From NCBI GenBank assembly GCA_944371995.1, contig CALVYD010000004.1, positions 1 through 64,000 of the forward strand: DNA of 64,000 bases, written 5' to 3'. Made by a program: the position numbers and the translations under genes. Source of the DNA: an uncultured Bacilli bacterium. GTDB lineage: Bacteria; Bacillota_I; Bacilli_A; RF39; UBA660. The notes under the pieces were generated by a model. The model searched no databases and was not told where the DNA came from. It saw only the letters and a list, made by a program, of their open reading frames with translations. Below, in pieces: positions 1-7,956 of the stretch (the first letter of the stretch is position 1; each line of letters begins with the position of its first letter).

Positions 1-855
1 TACATATATTAGTTGTTTGGCATCTTCATAGTTTTGCTGAGTTAATTTTTCTAGAGTTGTTCCGAAAGCAATGGCTTCTGCTAGTCTTTCTTGAGGGAAG
101 GTAATAGCACTTTCTTTTTTCTTTTTGGCTGTTTTTGCTAATCCTCCATTATTTATAAATATTCTAGCTCCTGGTATTTGATTTCTTTGTATTAAGACAT
201 AGTGTGCGATAGAAGCTATATTTTCAGTTACTATTATTTTCTTTTTGTCGAAGTTTTTCCAAACTAATTCATCTTCATTTTCATTTTCTTTTGCAACGGT
301 TGATAGACATTCTGCAATATGTTTTTTTACATATTGAAATGCAGCATAGGTTCCTTGATAGTCTAAGCGATTTTGGTCGTTATGAAAAATTTTATCTAAA
401 TATCCTAAAGTATATGTTTCGTTCCAGGCTGCTATAAAGTTTTTATCTTGTAATATAGGATGAACTTTTTTATGAAGTTGATAATCTAATATTATATCAA
501 ATAATTGCCTTTTATTTGTAATACCATAATTTTCTACTAACTTTTTCATTTCTTCGTCTAAGAATATTAATTCTGTATTGGAAAGGTACCCTTTATTATT
601 AAAGCTTTTATCTAGTCTCATATTATAATCTAGAAAGGCTATATCAGAATAATTAGTCTTGTGTAAATATTTATTTACTCTTTCTTTGATTTGTTCTTCG
701 CTTAATATATAATCTTTTCTTTTTTGTTCTAATTGTGCTCGCACTAGATTTTCTTTTTTTGTAATTTGGTTGTCTATTTCGGCTATTTTAGCTAGATAGT
801 CTTTTTTTAATTTTTCTAATTCTTTTATGTCTAGTGTTTCTATTTTATTTTGCAT
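1..855 (-). CDS. Unknown protein, partial (C-terminus beyond the left edge)
   Basis: The minus strand is open from an ATG at 855 to the window edge: 285 codons with no stop. An AGGAGG-type ribosome site lies just upstream of the ATG. Residues about 5-75 are rich in Lys, Glu and Gln and look like a coiled coil. The rest is mixed helical with no signal peptide or membrane segment. It is divergent from the HerA-like ATPase at 994, with 138 bp between the two starts. I recognise no family. The clean frame and good ribosome site make it a real gene; its function cannot be given. Confidence 0.8.
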   Translation of the reverse strand, partial: MQNKIETLDIKELEKLKKDYLAKIAEIDNQITKKENLVRAQLEQKRKDYILSEEQIKERVNKYLHKTNYSDIAFLDYNMRLDKSFNNKGYLSNTELIFLDEEMKKLVENYGITNKRQLFDIILDYQLHKKVHPILQDKNFIAAWNETYTLGYLDKIFHNDQNRLDYQGTYAAFQYVKKHIAECLSTVAKENENEDELVWKNFDKKKIIVTENIASIAHYVLIQRNQIPGARIFINNGGLAKTAKKKKESAITFPQERLAEAIAFGTTLEKLTQQNYEDAKQLIYV

Positions 856-926
856 GTTCTCTCCTCCTAAAAGTAGCTCTTATTTTATCATTTTTTTCTT
901 ATTTTGTAAATCACTCGTGTTTTGTC

Positions 927-955
927 TTGAAAAAAAATAAGATTATTAGTATAAT
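927..955 (+). promoter_or_regulatory. Promoter of the HerA-like ATPase gene
   Basis: TTGAAA (927-932), a 17-bp spacer and a perfect TATAAT (950-955). The predicted start of transcription is near 962. A purine-rich ribosome site (AGAGGGG, about 981-987) precedes the ATG at 994. Confidence 0.7.
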
Positions 956-993
956 CAATATTAGAATAGATAAAGTGTAAAGAGGGGACAGTT

Positions 994-3210
994 ATGTTTG
1001 ATAAAATTGTTTATATTAGTGATCATTCTGCTAATATACGTTTAAAAGATGCAGAGCATCTTGCAGTTAATTTAATGAACTTGCATCTTATTTTTGAAGA
1101 TAAAGATAAAAAAGTATTAGGTGAAGTAGATGATTTGGACAAGGATATTGTTAAAGCTAGATTTTTAGGTGAAATTGTTAATGGTCGATTAATTGGTGGT
1201 ACGATTCGTAAACCGTCTTTAGATGCTTCTATTCGTGTTATTGATAAGTCTGAAATTCCTATGATTGTTGGAGAAGATAAAGAAGGGTATATGAAATTTG
1301 GAGTTAGTCCTTTCTATAATGATTTTCCTGTATATTTAGATGTTAATAATTTCTTTAGTAATCATTTTGCTATTTTTGGTAATAGTGGTAGTGGTAAATC
1401 TTGTGGAGTATCACGTCTTTTTCAAAATATGTTTCACGATCAAAGACTATTTCCATATAAGGCCAATATTTTACTTTTTGATTCTTCAGGTGAATATTAT
1501 AATGCTTTTAACAATTTAAATTCTATTAATCCTAATTATCATTATCGTTTCTTTAGTACGAATGAAGTAGATGGAATTGGTGAGAAGTTACGTCTTCCTA
1601 TCTGGCTACTTAATGCTAGTGATTTAGCGTTATTATTACAGGCTACTAATCATTCACAATTACCTATTATTGAGAGAATGTTAAAGTTGGCATTAATTTT
1701 TTCTCAGAACGATATGGATGCTGATAATTATAAGAACCATTTGATAGCTAAAGCTATAATGACTATTTTATATACTAATGAAACATCTCCTAATAAACGT
1801 AATGAAATATTTTCTATTTTAGCAAGCTGTTCTACACCTCAATTTAATTTGGAAGCTCCAGTACAAGGTATTGGTTATACGAGAAAGTTTCGTGAATGTT
1901 TCTTGATTGATTCTCAAGGACAGTTTTCTGAAAGTGTTTTACTTACTGAATATGTATCATCTTTTATTAAGAATGAGTATGATAACTATGAACCTAAGGG
2001 TGGAGTATTCTATACCTTAGATACTTTGGAGAAAGCACTTAACTTTACTTTGATTAGTGAAGGATGGCTTAGAAATGAGAATACTTATGGTGATGCTGTT
2101 ACGATTAAAGTTCGTTTACATGCTTTAATTGTTGGTGAGAATGCTAAATTCTTCGATGTACCAGATTATATTTCTCTTGAAAGTTATTTATCCTCTCTAC
2201 TTATTAATAATGGTCGTAAATATCAATTAGTTAATTTTAACTTGGATGATGTTGATGATGATTTTGCAAAAGTTATTACGAAGATTTATTCTCGTTTGGT
2301 ATTTGAGTTTGCTAAAGGATTAAAAGATAGAGCAAGTATTCCTTTTCATATCATTGTTGAAGAAGCTCACCGTTATATTCAAAACGATACTGACCGTTTC
2401 TTGATAGGGTATAATATCTTTGAACGTATCGCTAAAGAGGGTCGTAAATATGGTGTTATTCTTGGACTTATTTCTCAAAGACCGGTAGAACTTTCTGATA
2501 CTGTTATTTCACAGTGTTCTAATTTCTTGATTTTTAAGATGAATCACCCTACAGATGTAGATTATATACGTAAGATGGTTCCTAATATTAGTGATGAGAT
2601 TGTTGAGAAACAAAAGACATTACAAGCAGGTACTTGTTTAGGATTCGGTATGGCATTTAAAATACCATTAATTTGTAAATTACAGATGCCTGATCCAGCA
2701 CCTTGGAGTGGAAACTGTGATGTTGTTACTATTTGGAATGGTAATGGTGCTCCTCGTAACACCAGAAGAGTGGTTCCTGAAGTTTCCTCTTTTTCATCCA
2801 ATTCTCTTAATCCAATGGATGATATATCTGCATCTAACGATAATTCTATTTCCTTTGCTTTTAATGGAAACTCACCAGATTTACAAACTAATATTTCTAA
2901 GGGATTTGATGAGATTGTCAATCAAGAGGAACCTACTATTACTACGTCAACAAACACTTCTGCAGAGTCAATTGGTCCTTCTAAACCATTAATTGAAATT
3001 ACAGATTCTCCGGTATCTAATTTAGCTGGAGCTGCTTCTAATGATATTTCTAGTTTAGATACTGAAGAAGAACCTATTAATAGATCATCATCTTCTATAC
3101 CAACATTGATAACTTCTAAGGAACTAGATAGTCGTGCTAGTTCTACATTTGGTGTTACTTCTAATGGTTCACCATTAGTGTCTATTACTCCAGATGATAT
3201 GTTAGAATAA
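994..3210 (+). CDS. HerA/DUF87-family P-loop ATPase with a long Ser/Thr-rich tail
   Basis: This 738-residue cytoplasmic ATPase has an N-terminal beta-rich region (about 1-100), Walker A GNSGSGKS at 129-136 and a Walker B-like IIVEEAHRY near 455. ISQRPVELSDTVISQCSNFL follows, as in HerA/FtsK-like translocases of the DUF87 type. HerA proteins are hexameric DNA pumps, usually paired with the NurA nuclease or with defence effectors. No nurA, SIR2 or DUF4297 partner is adjacent; the nearest gene is the unknown divergent one at 1-855. Residues after about 595 form a low-complexity Ser/Asn/Thr/Pro tail that is unusual for HerA. The family is clear. Its role, chromosomal or defensive, is not. Confidence 0.85.
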   Translation: MFDKIVYISDHSANIRLKDAEHLAVNLMNLHLIFEDKDKKVLGEVDDLDKDIVKARFLGEIVNGRLIGGTIRKPSLDASIRVIDKSEIPMIVGEDKEGYMKFGVSPFYNDFPVYLDVNNFFSNHFAIFGNSGSGKSCGVSRLFQNMFHDQRLFPYKANILLFDSSGEYYNAFNNLNSINPNYHYRFFSTNEVDGIGEKLRLPIWLLNASDLALLLQATNHSQLPIIERMLKLALIFSQNDMDADNYKNHLIAKAIMTILYTNETSPNKRNEIFSILASCSTPQFNLEAPVQGIGYTRKFRECFLIDSQGQFSESVLLTEYVSSFIKNEYDNYEPKGGVFYTLDTLEKALNFTLISEGWLRNENTYGDAVTIKVRLHALIVGENAKFFDVPDYISLESYLSSLLINNGRKYQLVNFNLDDVDDDFAKVITKIYSRLVFEFAKGLKDRASIPFHIIVEEAHRYIQNDTDRFLIGYNIFERIAKEGRKYGVILGLISQRPVELSDTVISQCSNFLIFKMNHPTDVDYIRKMVPNISDEIVEKQKTLQAGTCLGFGMAFKIPLICKLQMPDPAPWSGNCDVVTIWNGNGAPRNTRRVVPEVSSFSSNSLNPMDDISASNDNSISFAFNGNSPDLQTNISKGFDEIVNQEEPTITTSTNTSAESIGPSKPLIEITDSPVSNLAGAASNDISSLDTEEEPINRSSSSIPTLITSKELDSRASSTFGVTSNGSPLVSITPDDMLE

Positions 3211-3231
3211 ACAGGGTAAACCTGTTTTTTT
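3209..3231 (+). terminator. Rho-independent terminator after the HerA-like gene
   Basis: Seven-bp stem AAACAGG/CCTGTTT (3209-3215 with 3221-3227), loop GTAAA, then a T run. It overlaps the stop codon of the ATPase gene and separates it from ffh. Confidence 0.8.
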
Positions 3232-3233
3232 CA

Positions 3234-3262
3234 TTTACTTGTTTTCTATTTTTTTGTATAAT
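3234..3262 (+). promoter_or_regulatory. Promoter of ffh
   Basis: TTTACT (3234-3239), 17 bp, then TATAAT (3257-3262). Transcription should start near 3269, leaving a leader of about ten nucleotides before the ATG at 3280. It shares the TTTACT -35 box with several other genes in the window. Confidence 0.65.
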
Positions 3263-3279
3263 AAGTGCTAGGTGATAAT

Positions 3280-4587
3280 ATGTTTGAAAGTTTAGGAGAT
3301 CGCTTACAGAATGCGATTCATAAAATTAAAGGTTATGGGAAAATTACAGAAGATAATATTTCTGATATGATGCGTGAGATACGCTTAGCATTATTAGAGG
3401 CAGACGTTAATTATAAAGTAGTTAAGGGGTTTACTAATACTGTTAAAGAAAAAGCACTTGGAGAAGAGGTTGCTAGCAGTATTAATCCAGGTGATTTATT
3501 TGTTAAGATTGTTAAAGATGAACTTACTGAATTACTTGGTGGAGAACAGGCTGATATTTGTTTGAAAGGAACTCCTGCTGTTTTAATGCTAGTAGGATTA
3601 CAAGGTGCTGGTAAAACGACTGCTATTGGAAAACTTGCTAATTTCTTAAGAAAGAAACATGCTAAGAAACCGTTGCTTGTTGCTTGTGATATTTATCGTC
3701 CAGCAGCAATTGATCAGTTAAAGCAAATTGGTAAGCAACTTAATATGGAAGTTTATGAAGAAGGAAAAAAAGACCCTGTAGAGATTTCTCGTAATGCCAT
3801 TCATTATGCAAAAGAAAATCATTATGATTATGTATTAATTGATACAGCAGGTCGTTTGCATATTGATGAAGAGTTGATGGATGAACTTGAAAATATTCGA
3901 ACTGCGGTAAACCCGGACGAAATTTTATTAGTTATTGATTCTATGATGGGTCAAGATGCAATTAATGTTATTACTGGTTTTCATGATAGATTACCTCTTA
4001 CAGGTGTTATTCTTACTAAGTTAGATGGTGATACTAGAGGTGGTGTTGCCTTATCTGTTCGTCATTTAACACATGTACCAATTAAGTTTATAGGTGTTTC
4101 TGAAAAGTTAGATGGACTTGATTCTTTTGATCCTGAACGTATGGCAGGACGTATTCTTGGCATGGGAGATATTGTTTCTTTGGTAGAGAAAGCAACAGAA
4201 GCTATTGATGAGAAGGAAGCAGAGAAGACTGCTAAAAGAATGCAACAAGGAAAATTTGATTTGGAAGACTTTTTATCTACTATGAAACAGATGAAAAAAC
4301 TAGGACCTCTTGAAAATTTATTAAAGTTATTTCCTGGTGCTAAAAAGATGGGACTTACTAATGTTAAGATTGATCCAAAACAACTTGCTCATATTGAAGC
4401 TATTGTTTTATCTATGACTCCAAAGGAAAGACGTCATCCCGAGATTATTAAAGCTAGTCGTAAGACGAGAATTGCTCAAGGTAGTGGTAGATCTGTACAA
4501 GAAGTGAATAAGTTATTGCAGCAATTTGATCAGATGAAAAAGATGATGAAGCAATTTGCTAATGGCAATATGAAGTTACCTTTTTAA
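3280..4587 (+). CDS. ffh: Signal recognition particle protein Ffh (SRP54)
   Basis: This is the GTPase of the signal recognition particle. It binds the 4.5S/6S RNA and signal sequences and delivers ribosomes to FtsY at the membrane. The 435 residues show an N domain (about 1-90), G1 loop GLQGAGKTT at 106-114, DTAGR at 188-192 and TKLDGDTRGG from 246. A methionine-rich M domain ends in MKKMMKQFANGN. Length is normal. I chose the ATG at 3280 because an AGGTG site lies 5 nt upstream; an upstream GTG at 3265 falls inside the transcription start region. The usual partners ylxM and ftsY are not adjacent. Confidence 0.97.
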   Translation: MFESLGDRLQNAIHKIKGYGKITEDNISDMMREIRLALLEADVNYKVVKGFTNTVKEKALGEEVASSINPGDLFVKIVKDELTELLGGEQADICLKGTPAVLMLVGLQGAGKTTAIGKLANFLRKKHAKKPLLVACDIYRPAAIDQLKQIGKQLNMEVYEEGKKDPVEISRNAIHYAKENHYDYVLIDTAGRLHIDEELMDELENIRTAVNPDEILLVIDSMMGQDAINVITGFHDRLPLTGVILTKLDGDTRGGVALSVRHLTHVPIKFIGVSEKLDGLDSFDPERMAGRILGMGDIVSLVEKATEAIDEKEAEKTAKRMQQGKFDLEDFLSTMKQMKKLGPLENLLKLFPGAKKMGLTNVKIDPKQLAHIEAIVLSMTPKERRHPEIIKASRKTRIAQGSGRSVQEVNKLLQQFDQMKKMMKQFANGNMKLPF

Positions 4588-4637
4588 TGTGCTTTGTATT
4601 GTACTGGGCGTTTGTCGTTTTCTAAAATTATCTCTTA

Positions 4638-4646
4638 CATATGATA
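4638..4646 (+). promoter_or_regulatory. Sporulation-type -10 element (CATANNNTA) before the CotD-like gene
   Basis: CATATGATA matches the CATANNNTA -10 consensus of mother-cell sigma factors (sigma-E/sigma-K, known from B. subtilis). It lies about 20 bp before the start codon of a coat-like gene. A -35 element is not clear. The assignment is inferred from the motif and the gene type. Confidence 0.4.
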
Positions 4647-4666
4647 AAATATAGGAGGTAATTATA

Positions 4667-5005
4667 ATGTTTGATCAAAATAATTTTGATTTTGATTCTA
4701 CTGTTCAGGGTAACAATAATGTAGTTGATAACGATATGAATGTTGATATTAATATGAATAGTCAAATGAATGGTATGAACATGAATATGAATATGTCTTC
4801 TGGTATGGGAGCTCCTATTCAAGAAGGGGTTCAACAAAAATGTATTCACAAAACTATTGTTCATGAAGTTCCTCATGTTTGTCCAATTCATACTAGAATC
4901 ATAAATCATCATGTGTTTAGACATACTTATCGTCCACAATATACTTGTTCTGAAGAGAATGTAGTTAGTAATGTACAATGTGGTTCTTGTTGTCAGTTTA
5001 GATAA
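4667..5005 (+). CDS. CotD-like spore coat protein
   Basis: This 112-residue protein has an N-terminal Asn/Met/Asp-rich low-complexity half containing repeated NMNMN runs. Its His/Cys/Tyr-rich C-terminal half includes HKTIVHEVPHVCPIHTR, HHVFRHTYRPQ and a terminal CGSCCQF. That arrangement resembles the CotD family of inner spore coat proteins (established family knowledge), which are small, His/Cys-rich and cross-linkable. A strong AGGAGG site lies 7-8 nt before the ATG. The sporulation-type -10 element just upstream supports mother-cell expression. The match is by composition and motif, so homology to CotD is likely but unproven. Confidence 0.65.
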   Translation: MFDQNNFDFDSTVQGNNNVVDNDMNVDINMNSQMNGMNMNMNMSSGMGAPIQEGVQQKCIHKTIVHEVPHVCPIHTRIINHHVFRHTYRPQYTCSEENVVSNVQCGSCCQFR

Positions 5006-5018
5006 TTTATTATTTAAG

Positions 5019-5054
5019 ACGAGCATATTATGATGTTTTATCATGCTCGTTTTT
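5019..5054 (+). terminator. Terminator after the CotD-like gene
   Basis: Eight-bp stem ACGAGCAT/ATGCTCGT (5019-5026 with 5043-5050), with further weak pairing inside the loop, followed by TTTTT. Confidence 0.8.
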
Positions 5055-5123
5055 GTATTAATTATTACTTATGAAAAATATATTTAACTATGAATATGAA
5101 TAGTGAGATTTTTAGATTAAATT

Positions 5124-5354
5124 TTGAATATTTTTTATAGTCATAATGAGATTTTTAGAAATGAGTCTAATTCTATTTTTACTTTGACACTTACTATTAC
5201 TTTTTTTATTTATTTGTATTTTTTAGTTAGAAATTATAACTTTTATAAACAAGTTCCTAGTTATCAAAAACAAGCTTATTTAATTCGGTTATATGGAAGT
5301 GCTTTTTTAGTTGCTGGAGTATGTCTTCTTTTGTATTTTCAAAAAATAAGGTAA
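5124..5354 (+). CDS. Possible small two-span membrane protein
   Basis: The frame encodes 76 residues with two likely membrane helices (about 17-36 and 54-71) separated by a Lys/Arg/Tyr-rich loop. It would need a TTG start at 5124; the frame has no internal methionine. I see no good ribosome site in front, so the true start is uncertain. The region upstream holds two near copies of GAGATTTTTAG. No family is recognised. It sits between a coat-protein gene and rpoZ, and it could be a degraded gene. Confidence 0.4.
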   Translation: MNIFYSHNEIFRNESNSIFTLTLTITFFIYLYFLVRNYNFYKQVPSYQKQAYLIRLYGSAFLVAGVCLLLYFQKIR

Positions 5355-5371
5355 ATTCTTAGTGTCTAATT

Positions 5372-5400
5372 TTGTCAGGTTCCTTGATTATTTTTATAAT
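5372..5400 (+). promoter_or_regulatory. Promoter of rpoZ
   Basis: TTGTCA (5372-5377), 17 bp, TATAAT (5395-5400). A hydrophobic N-terminal extension that can be read for rpoZ from 5372 is therefore promoter DNA and not coding. Confidence 0.7.
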
Positions 5401-5434
5401 GTGTTTTATTCTAATACTAGGGAGTGTGATACAA

Positions 5435-5641
5435 ATGATTTATCCTTCTATTGATAAATTACTTAATATTGTAGATTCTAAATACGAACTTGTTCATATT
5501 GCTGCTAGACGTAGTAAAGAGATATCAAGGACAGGGTATTTGCAAATGCCAGCATCTTCATATAAGAGTAAGAAAAATATTGGAAGAGCGTTAGAAGAAA
5601 TTACAGAAGGACTTATTGAGATAAAGAGAGGAGAAAAGTAG
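5435..5641 (+). CDS. rpoZ: RNA polymerase omega subunit
   Basis: Omega stabilises the beta-prime subunit during RNA polymerase assembly. The 68 residues contain the family signature: YPSIDKLL near the N-terminus, DSKYELVHIAARRSKEI, and KNIGRALEEITEGLIEI near the C-terminus. The last two correspond to the DSKYTLV.AA.RAREI and GKALEEI blocks of RpoZ. The start is the ATG at 5435, preceded by GGAGTG, with a promoter ending at 5400. The usual upstream neighbour gmk is absent; recX follows on its own promoter. Confidence 0.9.
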   Translation: MIYPSIDKLLNIVDSKYELVHIAARRSKEISRTGYLQMPASSYKSKKNIGRALEEITEGLIEIKRGEK

Positions 5642-5726
5642 TATTTTTCTTCTTTTTTTATACTGTCCTTGTTTAAAAGAATATGGTAACAACTATTAAA
5701 AATAAGTAGGAGACAACTAAAGCGGC

Positions 5727-5760
5727 TTAAGTTTACTTAATTATTTGGTTCTGTTATACT
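5727..5760 (+). promoter_or_regulatory. recX promoter with a palindromic -35 region
   Basis: TTTACT (5732-5737), 17 bp, TATACT (5755-5760). The -35 lies inside the inverted repeat TTAAGT-TT-ACTTAA (5727-5740). The same 14 bp recurs exactly before miaB (33504-33517), and its core recurs at 58432-58443. Confidence 0.6.
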
Positions 5761-5776
5761 ATTTTTAGGTGATGAT

Positions 5777-6523
5777 ATGAGAATATTAAAATATAAGAAG
5801 AAAAAGAATGGTCAGTATGAATTGATGCTAGAATCTGGAAAAGAGTTATCTTTATATGAGGAGGTTATTTTAAATTTTGATTTGTTGTTGAAAAAGACTA
5901 TTGATGAGAAAGACCTGGAAAGAATTTTTCAAATGAATCAAGAATATGATGTTTATTATGTTGCGTTAAAGTCTTTAAAAACCAGATTTAAATCTGTTAA
6001 GGAATTGAAAGATTCATTATTAAAGAAACAATATCCTCAAGAATATGTTGATAGAGCTATTGATAAACTTTTAAAACAGGGATATTTGGATGATAGTAGT
6101 TTTGCTAAGGCTTATATTAATCAACAACTTGTTACTACTTCTAAGGGACCTGTTAAAATAGAAAAAGAGTTATTAAATAAAGGAGTCTCTTCTGATATTA
6201 TTTATCGGGAATTAGCTGTTTTTTCAAAAGAGGAACAATTGGAGAAGATAAAAAAGGTTGCTGGTAGATTAATTAAGAGTAATCGCAGTCGTGGAGGTAT
6301 GGTTTTAAGAAAGAAAATTATTTATGATTTGCAAACTTTAGGATATGATATTTCTATTATTGAGGAAGGTTTGAGTAACGTAGAGTTTACTGATACTAAA
6401 GATATTCAAAAAAGAGAGTATGATAAACTTTATCATAGATTAAGTAAAAAGTATTCTGGACGTGAATTAGAATATAAGATTAAAGAGAAATTGTATCAGA
6501 AAGGTTTATATTATGAAGATTAA
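5777..6523 (+). CDS. recX: RecX family regulatory protein
   Basis: RecX proteins bind RecA filaments and limit or modulate recombination and the SOS response. The 248-residue protein shows the repeated three-helix RecX modules, for example LKTRFKSVKELKDSLLKKQYPQEYVDRAIDKLLKQGYLDDSSFAKAYI, a typical first and second repeat. A later module holds LRKKIIYDLQTLGYD. The length fits the longer Bacilli RecX proteins. An AGGTG site lies 5 nt before the ATG. The 3' end overlaps the next gene by 11 bp, so the two are cotranscribed. Confidence 0.88.
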   Translation: MRILKYKKKKNGQYELMLESGKELSLYEEVILNFDLLLKKTIDEKDLERIFQMNQEYDVYYVALKSLKTRFKSVKELKDSLLKKQYPQEYVDRAIDKLLKQGYLDDSSFAKAYINQQLVTTSKGPVKIEKELLNKGVSSDIIYRELAVFSKEEQLEKIKKVAGRLIKSNRSRGGMVLRKKIIYDLQTLGYDISIIEEGLSNVEFTDTKDIQKREYDKLYHRLSKKYSGRELEYKIKEKLYQKGLYYED

Positions 6524-7931
6524 AAAATTTATTTTAAAACATAAGGTAATGTTTTCTTTTTCTATCTTTTTAGTTTGTTTTTCTTTGTTTTTAATGGTTT
6601 TCTTGAGAATGGATATTGATTACTTTTGGCATTTTAAAGCTGGAGAGTATATGGCTACTCATTCGTTATTGTTAACACATGATGTTTTTTCTTGGAGCCT
6701 ATTTGAATTTTCCTGGATTTCTCATGAATGGTTATTTGAAATTTTACTTTATTATCTATCTTTAATTTTTGGAGATTATCATTTATTTATTTATGTTTTT
6801 TCTATTACATTATTTTTGGCATTTTTTCTTTTTCTTAGTCAAAGAAGAGAATATCTTAAAAATATACCTTTTGCTTTACTTTGGACAGTATTTTTTACTT
6901 TAATTTTTACAGGACTTAGTGGTCGTCCACAACTTTTTAGTTTTTTGTTTTTAGCTTTTAGTGTTTATCTTATTTTTTATTATTTTTACCATCCTAACTC
7001 TAAGTGTATTTATTTGTTACCAATTATTAGTTTATTCTGGGCTAATATTCATGGAGGATCATCTAATTTACCATATTTATTATGTTTACTTGCTGTATTT
7101 TGTGGATTGTTTCAGTTTTCCTATTCTAAAATTGAAGCAGAAAGAATTTCTAAAAAGCAGATTTTTACTTATCTTTTGGTTGCTGTTTTATGTATGATAG
7201 CTGTTGTTATTAATCCACATGGTATACAGATGCTTTTTTATCCTTATCAAAATATGGCAGATAGTTTGATGCTTTCTACGATTGCAGAATGGCAACCAAG
7301 TAATTTGAATTCTATTTCACATTATGTATATTTTGCTTTTTCTTTGATAATTTTAATAGTTATGATTTTTAGTAAGAAAAAGATAAGATTTATTGATGCT
7401 ATATTTTATTTATTCTTTTTATATTTAGGATTAAAGAGTATTCGCTTTTGGTTTTTTAGTTATATTGTATGGTCTATGTTTATTTTTTACTATGTACCTA
7501 GAAGAAAATTAGACTCTTATACTTGTGTGTTGTTAGTTATTTTTTCTTTTTTATTACTGATTCTTTTTATTACTTCTTTTTCTTATTCTAGGGTACTATC
7601 TACAAAGAGTTTATCTGATGATGCTATTGCGGTATTAAAAGAGGAAAATCCTAAGAGATTATTTAATTATTATGATTATGGAGCGTATCTAATTTATCAG
7701 GATATTCCGGTATTTATTGATGGTAGAGCAGACTTATATTCTAAATATATTTATAAAGATTATCAGGATATATCTAGACTTTCTTATCAATTTCCAGAGT
7801 TGATTGATAAGTATCAGTTTGATTATTTTATCGTTCCTAAAAAGTCTGGTATTGCTAGTTTTTTATCGATTGATGCACAATATCAATTGATTTATAAAGA
7901 TAAGGAATGTCTAATTTTTAAGACAAAATAA
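6513..7931 (+). CDS. Polytopic membrane protein, possibly GT-C-like
   Basis: The 472-residue protein has about ten hydrophobic helices and a C-terminal soluble segment of roughly 90 residues. After the first helix comes DIDYFWHFKAGEYMATHSLL, then SWISHEWLFEILLYYL. This aspartate/His/Trp-rich first extracytoplasmic loop is reminiscent of GT-C-fold lipid-linked glycosyltransferases and related membrane proteins. The enzyme class is inference only. The gene overlaps recX by 11 bp and ends at a strong terminator. A function cannot be assigned from sequence alone. Confidence 0.75.
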   Translation: MKIKKFILKHKVMFSFSIFLVCFSLFLMVFLRMDIDYFWHFKAGEYMATHSLLLTHDVFSWSLFEFSWISHEWLFEILLYYLSLIFGDYHLFIYVFSITLFLAFFLFLSQRREYLKNIPFALLWTVFFTLIFTGLSGRPQLFSFLFLAFSVYLIFYYFYHPNSKCIYLLPIISLFWANIHGGSSNLPYLLCLLAVFCGLFQFSYSKIEAERISKKQIFTYLLVAVLCMIAVVINPHGIQMLFYPYQNMADSLMLSTIAEWQPSNLNSISHYVYFAFSLIILIVMIFSKKKIRFIDAIFYLFFLYLGLKSIRFWFFSYIVWSMFIFYYVPRRKLDSYTCVLLVIFSFLLLILFITSFSYSRVLSTKSLSDDAIAVLKEENPKRLFNYYDYGAYLIYQDIPVFIDGRADLYSKYIYKDYQDISRLSYQFPELIDKYQFDYFIVPKKSGIASFLSIDAQYQLIYKDKECLIFKTK

Positions 7932-7956
7932 AAGTACCTAATATGGTACTTTTTTT
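7931..7956. terminator. Bidirectional terminator between the membrane protein gene and prsA
   Basis: Eight-bp stem AAAGTACC/GGTACTTT (7931-7938 with 7945-7952), loop TAATAT. A-rich and T-rich flanks let it serve both converging genes. Confidence 0.8.

Noticed and set aside
2562-2921. Minus-strand open frame inside the HerA-like gene
   Set aside because: It lies opposite a clear ATPase gene and its tail; no ribosome site and no protein-like features.
4628-5044. Minus-strand His/Asn/Ile-rich frame opposite the CotD-like gene
   Set aside because: It is the reverse reading of Asn/Met/His codons of the coat gene; composition is an artefact.
5372-5434. Hydrophobic N-terminal extension of RpoZ
   Set aside because: It contains TTGTCA, 17 bp, TATAAT; omega has no membrane segment, and GGAGTG supports the start at 5435.
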